DNA of 44,513 bases, from positions 1-44,513 of the forward strand of contig NZ_BAFV01000033.1 in NCBI RefSeq assembly GCF_000308515.1. Reading direction: 5' to 3'. Numbering within the stretch: the first letter of the stretch is position 1; the number at the start of each line of letters is the position of its first letter. The notes beneath the pieces were generated by a model, which ran no database searches, was not told the origin of the DNA, and saw nothing but the letters and a program-made list of their open reading frames with translations. The stretch comes from Nocardia carnea NBRC 14403. Its GTDB lineage: Bacteria; Actinomycetota; Actinomycetes; Mycobacteriales; Mycobacteriaceae. Position numbers and translations under genes: made by a program. Positions 32,787-42,770 of the stretch are shown here, one piece after another.

Positions 32787-34025
32787 ATGGCTGCACATCC
32801 TGCCGACTCCGGCGAGCGGTACACGCTCATCTCCGCCGACTGCCATGCGGGCGCCGACCATGCCACCTACCGCGAGTACCTCGACCCCCGGTGGCACGAC
32901 GAATTCGATGCGTGGCGCAACCGGTACCGCAACCCGTACCGGGATCTGCAGGACGACGGCCGCACCCGCAACTGGGACAGCGACCGCCGGATCAACGAAC
33001 AGGCGACCGACGGTGTCGTCGCCGAGGTCATCTACCCGAACACCGTCCCACCGTTCTTTCCCAGTGCGGCCGTGATGGCGGCGCCGCCGGACAGCGAGGA
33101 CTTCGAACGCCGGCTCGCGGGTATCCGCGCGCACAACCGCTGGCTCGCCGACTGGTGCGCCGATTCTCCCGCACAGCGCGCCGGTGTCGGCCAGATCTTC
33201 CTCAACGATGTGGACCGCGCGGTCGAGGATGTGCAGTGGATCAAGGAGAACGGTCTGCGCGGCGGCATCCTGATTCCGAATGTGGCACCCGATGTGAAAT
33301 GGGTGAAACCGCTGTACGACCCGGTCTACGACCCGATCTGGCGGGCGTGTGAAGAGCTCGGCGTCCCGGTGAACAGCCACGCCGGTAACGGGTTGCCCGA
33401 TTACGGGCGGTACAAGACAGCCGGGTTGCTCTACATCACCGAAGTCTCGTTCTACGCGCAGCGACCCTTGGTGCAGTTCATTCTGTCCGGAGTTTTCGAA
33501 CGTTTCCCGAACCTGAAGTTTGCAATGTCCGAACAGGGATGCGCATGGGCCCCGCGCCTGGTGCGCGAGCTCGATCTGATCGATCACCGGATCAAACGGT
33601 CCGGGCGGATCGGTGAGCTCGTGTACGGCCGGGATGAACAGCTGCCGCTGCGCCCGAGCGAGTACTTCCGCCGCAACTGCTGGATCGGTGTGAGTATGCC
33701 GTCCGCGGAAGATATGGCGGCCCGTGAGGTGCTCGGTGCCGGCAAGTTCATGTGGGGTAGCGACTACCCCCATTCGGAGGGGACCTACCCGTTCACCCGG
33801 GAATGCCTGCGGCAGGTGATGCACGACGTCGACCCCGGTGAGCTGCGGCAGATGCTCGCCTGCAATGCGGCCGACTTGTACGATTTCGATCTCGACGCTC
33901 TGGCGCCGCTGGCTGCGGAGTACGGTCCGACCGTGGCGGAGGTGGCGCAGCCGCTGACGGAACTGCCCGATGAACCGAACGATGTGCTGTTGCGTGAGTC
34001 GTTCGCCGCGGCGGTGCGCGCATGA
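32787..34025 (+). CDS. Amidohydrolase-superfamily (ACMSD-like) enzyme 1
   Basis: Metal-dependent TIM-barrel hydrolase/decarboxylase of 412 residues, ATG at 32787 with AGAGGAT upstream. The first metal motif is ISADCHAGAD (DxH after strand 1). VNSHAGNGLPDYG supplies the middle His, and FMWGSDYPHSEGTYP the late metal Asp. KFAMSEQGCAWAPRLVRELD is also typical of the amidohydrolase-2/ACMSD group, which includes decarboxylases and C-C hydrolases of ring-cleavage products. It is the first gene of an operon reaching 37788 and overlaps the next gene by four bases (ATGA). Substrate unknown. Confidence 0.9.
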   Translation: MAAHPADSGERYTLISADCHAGADHATYREYLDPRWHDEFDAWRNRYRNPYRDLQDDGRTRNWDSDRRINEQATDGVVAEVIYPNTVPPFFPSAAVMAAPPDSEDFERRLAGIRAHNRWLADWCADSPAQRAGVGQIFLNDVDRAVEDVQWIKENGLRGGILIPNVAPDVKWVKPLYDPVYDPIWRACEELGVPVNSHAGNGLPDYGRYKTAGLLYITEVSFYAQRPLVQFILSGVFERFPNLKFAMSEQGCAWAPRLVRELDLIDHRIKRSGRIGELVYGRDEQLPLRPSEYFRRNCWIGVSMPSAEDMAAREVLGAGKFMWGSDYPHSEGTYPFTRECLRQVMHDVDPGELRQMLACNAADLYDFDLDALAPLAAEYGPTVAEVAQPLTELPDEPNDVLLRESFAAAVRA

Positions 34026-34912
34026 CCGGCGGGCAGGAGGCGCGCGGCGGTTTCCGGGCCGGGCTCCCGGTTATCGATACCCATATCGGTTTCCGTGAGC
34101 CCGGGAAGAACGAGTACGACTTCATCACCCGGCAGACGAAGGATCGGGAAAGCAAGGAGAAGTTCTCTTTTCCCGCCGAGTACATGTTCAAGGGGGTACC
34201 GCAGGATCTGCCGACCGATGATCCCGTGGAGGTGACGCTGCGGGAAATGGACCGCCACGGGGTATCGATGGGAATGGTCAGTGTCGCGGGCGAGTCGGGG
34301 CGCCGGGCGGTGAAACAGTACCCGGACCGTTTCGTACCGCAGGGCAGCGCCGTGGACCCCAACGACATCATGGGAACCCTGCGTCGGATGGAAGCCGAAT
34401 TCGAGGAGTTCGGGATCCGTTCGGTGAGTTCTTTTGCTGCCGGGACGTTTCCGCAGGTCGCGCTCAACGCCCCGCAGATGTATCCGATCTACGCCAAATG
34501 TGTGGAACTGGATATCCCGATCTTCGCCTGCGCCGGAATTCCGGGTCCGCGGTTGAAGGCGGCGGTGCAGCATGTCGAACTCATCGACGAGGTCATGTTC
34601 GATTTCCCCGAACTGGTCTTCGTGACCAGGCACGGGTGCGAGCCCTGGCAGGATCTGGCCGTCAAACTGATGCTCAAATGGCCGAATCTGTACTATTCGA
34701 CCTCCGCGTTCGCGCCGAAGCACTATCCGAAGGCGATTATCGACTACGCCAATACGCGCGGCGCGGACAAGATCATCTACGCCGGGTATTTCCCGGCGGG
34801 GTTATCGCTGGAACGGATCGCGAACGAGATGCCGGCTGTGCCGTTCCGCGACGAGGTATGGCCGAAATTCTTGGCCGGGAACGCGCGCCGTGTTCTGAAG
34901 CTGGAAGGTTAG
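34022..34912 (+). CDS. Amidohydrolase-superfamily (ACMSD-like) enzyme 2
   Basis: Second TIM-barrel hydrolase of the operon, 296 residues, shorter than its neighbour. PVIDTHIGFREPGKNEYDF holds the D-x-H metal motif at residues 19-21, and IFACAGIPGPRLKA and LVFVTRHGCEPWQDL contribute the later barrel strands with His. The third canonical metal ligand is less obvious, since the final Asp motif is replaced by IIYAGYFPAGLSLER (tyrosine where GSDYP is usual). It might use a different metal arrangement or act as a non-hydrolytic partner of enzyme 1. ATGA overlap indicates translational coupling with the preceding gene. Confidence 0.85.
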   Translation: MTGGQEARGGFRAGLPVIDTHIGFREPGKNEYDFITRQTKDRESKEKFSFPAEYMFKGVPQDLPTDDPVEVTLREMDRHGVSMGMVSVAGESGRRAVKQYPDRFVPQGSAVDPNDIMGTLRRMEAEFEEFGIRSVSSFAAGTFPQVALNAPQMYPIYAKCVELDIPIFACAGIPGPRLKAAVQHVELIDEVMFDFPELVFVTRHGCEPWQDLAVKLMLKWPNLYYSTSAFAPKHYPKAIIDYANTRGADKIIYAGYFPAGLSLERIANEMPAVPFRDEVWPKFLAGNARRVLKLEG

Positions 34913-34918
34913 CCGCGG

Positions 34919-37132
34919 ATGGTAACGAGTTGTGTGGGGCTGACCACCGAACACACCGATCTGATGGCGGCGATATCCGCGCTGGCCGCGCAGGCGGCGC
35001 CGACCACGCTGACCCGCGAACATTTCGACCTCTCGGCCGCGGGCGTACGCCCGCCGATCTGGGACAAGCTGTGCCGTCAAGGTATTCCCGCGATCCATCT
35101 GCCCGCCGAGTTCGGGGGCGGGGGAGCCGGGATCGTCGAGCTCGCGGTGGCGCTCGACGCCGCGGGGCACGGATTGATCCCGGGCCCCCTGCTGCCCACG
35201 GTGACGGCAGGTGCGCTCGTGGATCGCCACGGTTCATCCGCGGCCCGCCGCGATCTGCTCACCCGGTTCGCGGACGGCGCCACCGGAGCCTGCGCGCTCG
35301 ACGCGACGGGTCCGGTGGCCACGGCGGCCGGCGGTGGCCTGCGGGTTTCGGGTCTCAGCGGCCCGATTCTCGGTGGTGTGGGCGCGGATATCCTCGTCCT
35401 GGGGGCATCCGGCCCGGAGGGCCCTGTCTGGTTCGCCGTCCCGCCGGATTCTCCCGGTATCACCCGGGAGCAGGTTCCGGGCGTGGACCTCACCCGCGAT
35501 CTCGGCCGGCTCGAGCTCGACGGCTTGGTGGTCCCGGCCGACCATGTTCTGTCCTGCTCCACCCACCACGTCCGCGATCTGGCCGCCGTCCTGTTCAGCG
35601 CCGAGGCCGTCGGCATCGCCCGCTGGTGCCTGGACACCGCCGTGGCGTACGCGAAGGTACGTGAACAGTTCGGCCGCCCGATCGGATCGTTCCAGGCCGT
35701 CAAACACAAATGTGCCCAGCTGTTCCTGCGCGTGGAACTTCTGGCCGCGGCGGCATGGGACGGTGCGTGCGCGGCGGACGAGGACGGGCCGGACGGCCCG
35801 CAGAGCACGCTCGCCGCGGCACGGACCGCTGTGCAGTGCCTGCCCGAGGCTGCCGATATCGCCTTGGATGCACTCACCGTCCTGGGCGGTATCGGCAACA
35901 CCTGGGACCACGACCTGCACCTGTACTGGCGGCGCGCCACCGGCCTGTTCACGCTGCTCGGTCCGCACCAGGACTGGTCTTACCGGGCCGGTGAGCTGGC
36001 CCTGAACACCGAGCGGGCGCCCGCCGTGGGGGTCGAGGACCGGCCGGATTTGCGGGCCGAGGTCGCGGCGGCGATCGCGGAAGCGACGGATCCGGACAAC
36101 TCCGACGACCGAACTACGCGCCGGATCCTGGCCGGCCACGGCCTGGTGGCTCCGCATTACCCACCGCCCTACGGTCGCGCCGCCGATGCTGCCGATCAGG
36201 TGATCATCGCCGAAGAGTTCCGGCGGGCGGGGATGGCGCAACCCACCACGGTGATCGGGGAGTGGGCGCTGCCGACGATTCTGCAGCACGGCACCGATGC
36301 CCAGCGGGAACGGCTGGTGGGCCCGACACTGCGTGGCGAGATCGAATGGTGTCAGCTGTTCAGCGAGCCGGGCGCCGGATCGGATCTCGCGGCGGTGCGG
36401 ACCTTCGCGGAAAAGGTAGGCGGCGGCTGGTGTCTCAACGGCCAGAAGGTGTGGACCTCGCATGCCCGGGAGGCGCACTGGGCCGTCTGCCTCGCCCGTA
36501 CCGACCGCAGCGCCGCGAAGCGGGCCGGTATCAGCTATTTCCTGATCGATATGACCACACCGGGTATCGAGGTGCGGCCGTTGCGGGAAGCCAACGGCGA
36601 GTCGATGTTCAACGAGGTGTTCCTCGACGACGTTTTCGTACCGGACGATTGCCTCGTCGGCGCGCCCGGGGACGGCTGGCGGCTGGCGCGCACCACATTG
36701 GGCAACGAACGGATCGCGATGGGGTCCGGTGCGGTGGGCGCGCGGATCCGGCTCGATCCGGTCGCCGCCGTGGCGGAGCTACCCGCCGCGGCGCGGGCCG
36801 CCGCCCTGCCCGCGCTCGGCACGGTGACGGCGACCTCGGGGGCGCTGGATGCGCTCGGCCGCCGCGCTCTGCGTAAACGGATCTCGGGCCTGGAACCCGG
36901 CGCGGAAGGCAATGTCTTGAAATACCTGTCGGCGCAACATCAGGTCGAGCTGTCCCGCACCATGATCGAATGGGCCGGTCCTGCCGCGGCACAGACGTCC
37001 GGGGAGGCCGGACGGACGCTCGCGGCGTACCTTTCGACACCCGCGATGCTGATCGGCGGCGGTACCGCGGAGATCCAGCTCAACATCATCGGTGAGCGCA
37101 TTCTCGGACTGCCGCGGGAGCGGACGCAGTGA
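34919..37132 (+). CDS. Double-domain acyl-CoA dehydrogenase
   Basis: FAD-dependent dehydrogenase of 737 residues that holds two acyl-CoA dehydrogenase units in one chain, about 1-370 and 380-737. The first has IPAIHLPAEFGGGG, VREQFGRPIGSFQAVKHKCA and the following helices. The second has EWCQLFSEPGAGSDLAAVR, GWCLNGQKVWTSHA and the end GGGTAEIQLNIIGERILG. Such fused proteins occur in actinobacterial steroid side-chain degradation (FadE34 type), where they act as a covalently linked alpha-beta pair. It should introduce a double bond into a bulky acyl-CoA thioester. The stop codon overlaps the TetR start (GTGA). ATG at 34919 has a distant GGAAGG. Confidence 0.92.
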   Translation: MVTSCVGLTTEHTDLMAAISALAAQAAPTTLTREHFDLSAAGVRPPIWDKLCRQGIPAIHLPAEFGGGGAGIVELAVALDAAGHGLIPGPLLPTVTAGALVDRHGSSAARRDLLTRFADGATGACALDATGPVATAAGGGLRVSGLSGPILGGVGADILVLGASGPEGPVWFAVPPDSPGITREQVPGVDLTRDLGRLELDGLVVPADHVLSCSTHHVRDLAAVLFSAEAVGIARWCLDTAVAYAKVREQFGRPIGSFQAVKHKCAQLFLRVELLAAAAWDGACAADEDGPDGPQSTLAAARTAVQCLPEAADIALDALTVLGGIGNTWDHDLHLYWRRATGLFTLLGPHQDWSYRAGELALNTERAPAVGVEDRPDLRAEVAAAIAEATDPDNSDDRTTRRILAGHGLVAPHYPPPYGRAADAADQVIIAEEFRRAGMAQPTTVIGEWALPTILQHGTDAQRERLVGPTLRGEIEWCQLFSEPGAGSDLAAVRTFAEKVGGGWCLNGQKVWTSHAREAHWAVCLARTDRSAAKRAGISYFLIDMTTPGIEVRPLREANGESMFNEVFLDDVFVPDDCLVGAPGDGWRLARTTLGNERIAMGSGAVGARIRLDPVAAVAELPAAARAAALPALGTVTATSGALDALGRRALRKRISGLEPGAEGNVLKYLSAQHQVELSRTMIEWAGPAAAQTSGEAGRTLAAYLSTPAMLIGGGTAEIQLNIIGERILGLPRERTQ

Positions 37133-37788
37133 CGGCGGGTGCCACCCGTCCGGCTAGTATCACCGCCGTGACCTCCCGTGGGGCCGAGTTGCCGATGACC
37201 ACCGAATCGATGACTGCGGGCCAGCTGGGACGCCGTAGCCGGTTGGCCGAGACGGTGATCGAGATGCTGCACGAGATGGAACCCGATCGTATCCAGATGC
37301 GGGAGGTTTCCGAACGTTCCGGGGTGGCGTTGGGCACCCTGTACCGCTATTTTCCCGCCAAACAGCAGTTGCTGGCGGCGGCGATGCTCGGCTGGAACAA
37401 CCGGCTGTCGGAGAAGCTGAAAGCCGAACGCCGTGCGCCCGGCCCGAAGGACGGCGGCAGTATCTGCGAACGCGTGCTGGGCCTGTACCGGCGGGAGATG
37501 CGGGCGTTCCAGCGGGGCCCGCATTTCGCCCGGCTGGAGATCGAGCTGTTCTCGTCCACGGATGAGTACGTGATCGAGACCCTGGATCAGCGCGCCACCG
37601 CCAACCGTGGTGCGCTGTTCGACCTCCTGGAGGGGGTGCCGCCGGAAACGGCCCGGGTGGCCTCGCTGGCCATCGGCGGCACCATGTTCACCGCGCTCAC
37701 CTCGTGGACGTCGGGGCGGATCAGTTTCGCGGAGGCGCTCCGGAATGTGGAGGACGTGATCCGGCTCGTCCTCGCGGATTACGCCTGA
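37129..37788 (+). CDS. TetR family regulator, KstR-like
   Basis: Regulator of 219 residues if the GTG at 37129 (GTGA overlap with the dehydrogenase) is used; ATGs at 37195 and 37210 are alternatives giving a protein closer to usual size. The helix-turn-helix IQMREVSERSGVALGTLYRYFPAK is, from memory, very similar to that of KstR (VQMRAVADRADVAVGTLYRYFPSK), but the ligand domain differs. The TAGAAC/GTTCTA palindrome upstream of this operon at 32738 is therefore a plausible binding site and the gene would be autoregulatory. The 3' end overlaps the convergent IclR gene by 10 bases. An acyl-CoA intermediate is the probable effector class. Confidence 0.88.
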   Translation: MTAGATRPASITAVTSRGAELPMTTESMTAGQLGRRSRLAETVIEMLHEMEPDRIQMREVSERSGVALGTLYRYFPAKQQLLAAAMLGWNNRLSEKLKAERRAPGPKDGGSICERVLGLYRREMRAFQRGPHFARLEIELFSSTDEYVIETLDQRATANRGALFDLLEGVPPETARVASLAIGGTMFTALTSWTSGRISFAEALRNVEDVIRLVLADYA

Positions 37789-38513
37789 GCCGACCCGCTC
37801 AACCGGCGTGCGGCATCCCGGACGAGTTCCCCGGTCCGCGCGTACCGGTCGGGGGTGAGCCGGGTATCGGGCGCGCTGACCACGATCGCCCCCTGGGGTG
37901 CTCCGCCGATATCGAAGATCGCCGCGCCGATACTGGTCGAACCGTGCTGTACCGCGCCCTCGCACAGCGACCACCCGCGCGTGCGGATCCGGTCGTATTC
38001 CGTAGCGGTGGGCAGCGCTTCGGCCGATCCGGCGCGGTCGATGCGTTCGGCGGGGGTGAGGTGCGCGAAGATCGCGCGCCCGGCGGCGCTCGTCTCCGGC
38101 GGGTGGACCTGGCCGATCGGTAGGGCGGTGCGCACCGTATGGGTACCGTCCGCGACGGTCGCGACCACGAGCTTCCCGCCTTCGAGGAGTGCGAGATGGG
38201 TGGTTTCTCCGGTGGTATCGCGCAGGGCGGCCAGTACTGGACGTGCGCGGTCGAGCAACGAGGACGTGCTGTGTGCCTGACCCGCCATCGTGACGATTTT
38301 CGCCGAGAGTTCCCATCGCGGCGGGGAATCGGGAAGCGGCCGGATCCATCCGGCTTCGTGCAGGGTCGCCAGGACGCGCTGCATCGCACTTTTGTCCTCG
38401 CCGAGCGTCCGGCACAGCTCGGTCAGCCCGGCGGGCTGGTCCGCGGCGATCGCTTCGACCACCTGTAGACCGCGCAGCAGTCCGCTCAGAGTCTTGACCG
38501 GAATGTGGATCAC
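37779..38513 (-). CDS. IclR family regulator
   Basis: Regulator of 244 residues, start GTG at 38513 with AAGG upstream. The long open frame that continues to 40169 on this strand is antisense to the amidohydrolase gene and is rejected. An N-terminal winged helix (LRGLQVVEAIAADQPAGLTEL, SAMQRVLATLHEAGW) precedes the effector domain: LRDTTGETTHLALLEGGKLVV, TSAAGRAIFAHL, EGAVQHGSTSIGAAIFDIGG. It is transcribed divergently from the amidohydrolase at 38619, and a repeat-rich AT stretch at 38517-38547 directly precedes its start. IclR proteins commonly act on operons of aromatic or short-acid catabolism; here the divergent amidohydrolase-aldolase pair is the likely target. Confidence 0.92.
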   Translation of the reverse strand: MIHIPVKTLSGLLRGLQVVEAIAADQPAGLTELCRTLGEDKSAMQRVLATLHEAGWIRPLPDSPPRWELSAKIVTMAGQAHSTSSLLDRARPVLAALRDTTGETTHLALLEGGKLVVATVADGTHTVRTALPIGQVHPPETSAAGRAIFAHLTPAERIDRAGSAEALPTATEYDRIRTRGWSLCEGAVQHGSTSIGAAIFDIGGAPQGAIVVSAPDTRLTPDRYARTGELVRDAARRLSGSAQA

Positions 38514-38516
38514 CCC

Positions 38517-38547
38517 TACCTTAGTATCAATAAGAAATACCAAGGTA
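38517..38547. promoter_or_regulatory. IclR operator candidate, 31-bp imperfect inverted repeat
   Basis: Left arm TACCTTAGTAT and right arm ATACCAAGGTA pair at 10 of 11 positions across a 9-base spacer. The right arm also forms a smaller palindrome ATACC-AA-GGTAT at 38537-38548, and a further GATAC half-site follows at 38558. It begins three bases upstream of the IclR start codon and reaches toward the divergent amidohydrolase promoter. Typical position for an IclR autoregulatory site. Confidence 0.55.
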
Positions 38548-38618
38548 TCGTATAGAGATACTTCAGTCAAGGGTGTGGGCCGTTTTCGGTAGCGCACCGC
38601 TGTGTGGAGGAGAACGCC

Positions 38619-39824
38619 GTGGCAGCACCGCAGCAGCAACTCGATCCCGAATTGTTCGATCCGGAACCCGATCCCGCGGACGTCCGCTACACCGTGATCT
38701 CGGTCGACGACCATGTGGTCGAACCGCCGCATCTGTTCGAAACCTGGATGCCGGCCGCGCTGCGGGAGCGCGGTCCGCAGATCCGCGAGACCGCGGAAGG
38801 CGCACAGATCTGGGAGTTCGAAGGCAAGACCTACTCCCAGGTGGGCATGAACGCGGTGGCCGGGCGGCGCTCGGAATCGGTGAAGTACGAGCCGTTCCGT
38901 TTCGAGCAGATGCGCCCCGGCTGCTACGACATCCACGCCCGGGTCGAGGATATGGATCTCGGCGGTATCTGGGCGATGCTCAATTTCCCGTCCCAGATCA
39001 CCGGTTTCTGCGGCCGGGTGTTCGCTTTCGCCGCGGACCGCGAAGTCGGTAAGGCGGCCGTGCGGGCCTGGAACGATTGGCTCTACAACGAGTGGTATCT
39101 GGCCTATCCGTCCCGCGTGATCCCCGGCGGTATCACCTACCTGGGCGACCCGGTGGAGGCCGTCGCCGAGACCGAGCGCAACGCCGCCCGCGGATTCACC
39201 TCGGTCACCCTCCCCGAACGACCCCACGCGATCGGACTTCCGTCGCTGTGGGAGCGCGACTTCTGGGATCCGATCATCCGCGCCTGTGTCGAAACGGACA
39301 CCGTGATCTCGTTGCACGTGGGCAGTTCGGGAATGTACTCCTACCCGCAGGGCGCGCCCGGCCTCCAGCTGGGCGCCACGATGTTCGGCCAGCTCTCGCT
39401 CGGGGCGTGCAGCGAATGGTTGTGGTCGGGATATCCGAAGGACCATCCGACGCTGAAAATCGCGATGAGCGAAGGCGGTATCGGCTGGGTGCCGATGCTG
39501 ATCGACCGGTTGAACAACATCATCGATCGTTCCGGCTACGGCCTGGGCTGGGCGGAGCGCCCGGCCGACATCCTGCGCCGCAACTTCTGGTTCTGCACCC
39601 TCGACGATCCGTCCACGATCGCCCTGCGTGAGGTGATCGGCGTCGACCACATCATGCTCGAGACCGACTACCCGCACGGCGACGGCACATGGCCGCATAC
39701 CCAGGATGTGATCGAACAGTACTGGGCCGGGATCCCCGCACCCGAACTCCGGAAGATGTGCAGCGAGAACGCGGCACAGCTCTATCGCCATCCGCTGCCC
39801 GATATCGTGCTGCCGCGGGACTGA
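38619..39824 (+). CDS. Amidohydrolase-superfamily (ACMSD-like) enzyme 3
   Basis: TIM-barrel metal-dependent hydrolase of 401 residues. GTG at 38619 is chosen because GGAGGAG lies six bases upstream; GTG at 38604 is inside that site. Metal motifs: TVISVDDHVVEPPHLF (DDH after strand 1), ISLHVGSSGMYSYP (middle His), and IMLETDYPHGDGTWPH (late Asp). KIAMSEGGIGWVPMLIDRL is the typical strand before it. It is distantly related to the enzyme at 32787. The DHVVEPPHLF form is widespread in mycobacterial and rhodococcal catabolic clusters. It forms an operon with the aldolase 10 bases downstream and is probably controlled by the adjacent IclR. Confidence 0.9.
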   Translation: MAAPQQQLDPELFDPEPDPADVRYTVISVDDHVVEPPHLFETWMPAALRERGPQIRETAEGAQIWEFEGKTYSQVGMNAVAGRRSESVKYEPFRFEQMRPGCYDIHARVEDMDLGGIWAMLNFPSQITGFCGRVFAFAADREVGKAAVRAWNDWLYNEWYLAYPSRVIPGGITYLGDPVEAVAETERNAARGFTSVTLPERPHAIGLPSLWERDFWDPIIRACVETDTVISLHVGSSGMYSYPQGAPGLQLGATMFGQLSLGACSEWLWSGYPKDHPTLKIAMSEGGIGWVPMLIDRLNNIIDRSGYGLGWAERPADILRRNFWFCTLDDPSTIALREVIGVDHIMLETDYPHGDGTWPHTQDVIEQYWAGIPAPELRKMCSENAAQLYRHPLPDIVLPRD

Positions 39825-39834
39825 GGAGGTTCGG

Positions 39835-40590
39835 ATGGTTTTCCGCCCGAGCGCCGACCGGCTCGTTCCCGAGCTCACACCGGCCGAGGAGATCGTGCTG
39901 CTGGCGCGTGCCCTGTGGCGCGAGGGGTATCGCGACCACCTGGCCGGCCACATCACCCGCAATATGGGTGACGGCACGCTGCTGTGCAATCCGTGGCTGC
40001 TGACCTGGCAGGAGTTCGGCCCCGGCGATGTACTCCGGATCGGCCTGGACGGGACTCTGCTCGAAGGGGAGTGGCCGGTACCGCTGGGTATTCCCTTGCA
40101 TCTCGCCCTGCACCACGCACGACCCGATGTGCAGTTCGTGGTGCACAACCATCCCGAATTCGGGACCATCTGGGGCGATCTCGCGGAAGTACCCCCGGCC
40201 TACGACCAGAGCTCGAGTCTCGGCGGCGGGGAACTGGTCGTGGTCGACGAATACGCGGGTGCCGTGAACAGTGCGCAGGCCGCGACCGCGGCGATCGCGG
40301 CGGTGGGCGACGCCGATCTGGCGCTGCTCGGCGGGCACGGTGTCCTGGTGATCGGCAGTACCGCGCGAGCGGTGTTCCTGCGGGCGGTGGCGCTGGAGCA
40401 GCGGGCGAAGAATGCGTGGATGGTGCGGGCGGCCCGCGGGCCGGAGAAGTCGGCACTCCCCGATTGGTGGATCGACCGGCAACGCCGCAGCGACGGGAAC
40501 GGGTTCCACGGATTCTGGGAGGCCGCGGTCCGGGCGGAGCTACGTGACGATCCGGAGCTGGAGCAGCAGATTTTGTCGTTGCGGGAGTAA
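39835..40590 (+). CDS. Class II aldolase/adducin family protein
   Basis: Zinc-dependent aldolase-like protein of 251 residues, ATG at 39835 preceded by GAGGAGG. The HxH metal pair is visible in QFVVHNHPEFGTIW and the third His in LLGGHGVLVIG. DHLAGHITRNMGDGTLLCNP near residue 38 is the substrate/phosphate-loop region. The ALEQRAKNAW helix follows. Family members cleave aldol products or decarboxylate; it could act directly on the product of the amidohydrolase encoded upstream. Second gene of that operon. Confidence 0.9.
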   Translation: MVFRPSADRLVPELTPAEEIVLLARALWREGYRDHLAGHITRNMGDGTLLCNPWLLTWQEFGPGDVLRIGLDGTLLEGEWPVPLGIPLHLALHHARPDVQFVVHNHPEFGTIWGDLAEVPPAYDQSSSLGGGELVVVDEYAGAVNSAQAATAAIAAVGDADLALLGGHGVLVIGSTARAVFLRAVALEQRAKNAWMVRAARGPEKSALPDWWIDRQRRSDGNGFHGFWEAAVRAELRDDPELEQQILSLRE

Positions 40591-40654
40591 GTGCACGGTC
40601 TTGTGGCTTGTTCGCGGCGGGAATCGCCGGAGTTGTTCCGTGAACCGGCTACCA

Positions 40655-40668
40655 AACAAGTGCTTGGT
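40655..40668. promoter_or_regulatory. KstR2-type operator upstream of the thiolase operon
   Basis: The sequence AACAAGTGCTTGGT fits the published KstR2 consensus AnCAAGnnCTTGnT at every fixed position, and an extended 20-base symmetry runs 40652-40671. A TAGAAT -10-like hexamer follows at 40673-40678, so the site overlaps a probable promoter 67 bases before the thiolase gene. No KstR2 gene is in the window. Other TetR proteins can share this motif. Confidence 0.6.
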
Positions 40669-40675
40669 TGGATAG

Positions 40676-41893
<1,218 letters not shown>

Positions 41894-41897
41894 CACC

Positions 41898-42710
41898 ATG
41901 CAGCTCACCGGGTTCGAGGGCAAGGTGGCCGTGGTCACCGGCGCCGGCCGGAAGCGATCCATCGGCCGCGAAACCGCGCTGGCGCTGGCCCGCGCCGGAT
42001 GCGATGTGGTCGTCACGGGCACCGGACGCAGCCGGTACACCGAGGAAGAACGCGCCGGCGGCTGGCGCGATATCGACTCGGTCGCCGACGAGATCCGCGC
42101 ACTGGGGCGCCGCGCTACTGCGGCGGTCTGCGATATCGCGGACGAACAGGCAGTCGACACCCTGGTTCGGCAGGTACTGGACGACTACGGGCGCGTGGAT
42201 ATCGTCGTGAACAATGCCGCCACCGCGCGCGCCGGGGACCGGGTGCCGGTGCTCGACCTTCCCACCGAGGCATGGGATGCGGTGATGCGGGTCAACCTGC
42301 GGGGCACCTTCCTGGTGAGTCGTACGTTCGCCCGCGCCATGGTCGAGCACGGTACGGGCGGCAGTATCGTCAATATTTCGTCGATCGCCGGGAAACTCGG
42401 TGGCGCGAACACTGCGGCCTATGCCGCCTCCAAGGCCGGTGTGCAGGCGTTGACCTCGTCGATGGCGAAGGAGCTGGGTCCCGCCGGGGTCCGGGTGAAC
42501 GCGGTCTGCCCCGGGGTGACCGGGACCAGCCGGCTCGACGATCTGTCGGCGGAAGCGTGGCAGAACTATGTCGAGGCGAATCTGCCGCTGCAGCGGGTCG
42601 GGGACGCGCGTGAAGTCGCCTGGGCGGTGGTCTTTCTCGCCAGCGAACAGGCCGGCTGGGTCACCGGCCAATCCTGGAATGTCGACGGTGGTCAGTTGAC
42701 CGTTCGCTGA
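41898..42710 (+). CDS. Short-chain dehydrogenase/reductase (FabG-like)
   Basis: NAD(P)-dependent oxidoreductase of 270 residues, ATG at 41898, four bases after the thiolase stop. The cofactor loop is a longer variant, VTGAGRKRSIGRETALALA, with an insertion at residues 18-20 of the usual GxxxGIG. NNAATA, the catalytic Ser in VNISSIAGKLGG, the YAASKAG motif (Tyr, Lys), and VCPGVTGTSR follow. An insertion TGRSRYTEEERAGGWRDIDS after strand 2 is notable. Position between thiolase and CoA ligase suggests 3-hydroxyacyl-CoA oxidation or a similar step. Confidence 0.92.
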   Translation: MQLTGFEGKVAVVTGAGRKRSIGRETALALARAGCDVVVTGTGRSRYTEEERAGGWRDIDSVADEIRALGRRATAAVCDIADEQAVDTLVRQVLDDYGRVDIVVNNAATARAGDRVPVLDLPTEAWDAVMRVNLRGTFLVSRTFARAMVEHGTGGSIVNISSIAGKLGGANTAAYAASKAGVQALTSSMAKELGPAGVRVNAVCPGVTGTSRLDDLSAEAWQNYVEANLPLQRVGDAREVAWAVVFLASEQAGWVTGQSWNVDGGQLTVR

Positions 42711-42770
42711 CCGATCCGCCGTAGTACATTCACCGCCCCGCTGCGGTCTCCGAGGAAAGGGATCTTCCCC

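Noticed and set aside
32467..32796. Longer N-terminus for the beta-lactamase-like protein
   Set aside because: The signal peptide and lipobox start at the GTG at 32466, which has a strong ribosome site; the extension crosses the AT-rich promoter region.
38514..40169. Very long open minus-strand frame continuing upstream of the IclR gene
   Set aside because: It is antisense to the amidohydrolase at 38619-39824, has scrambled His/Arg-rich composition, and the IclR domain begins only at the GTG at 38513.
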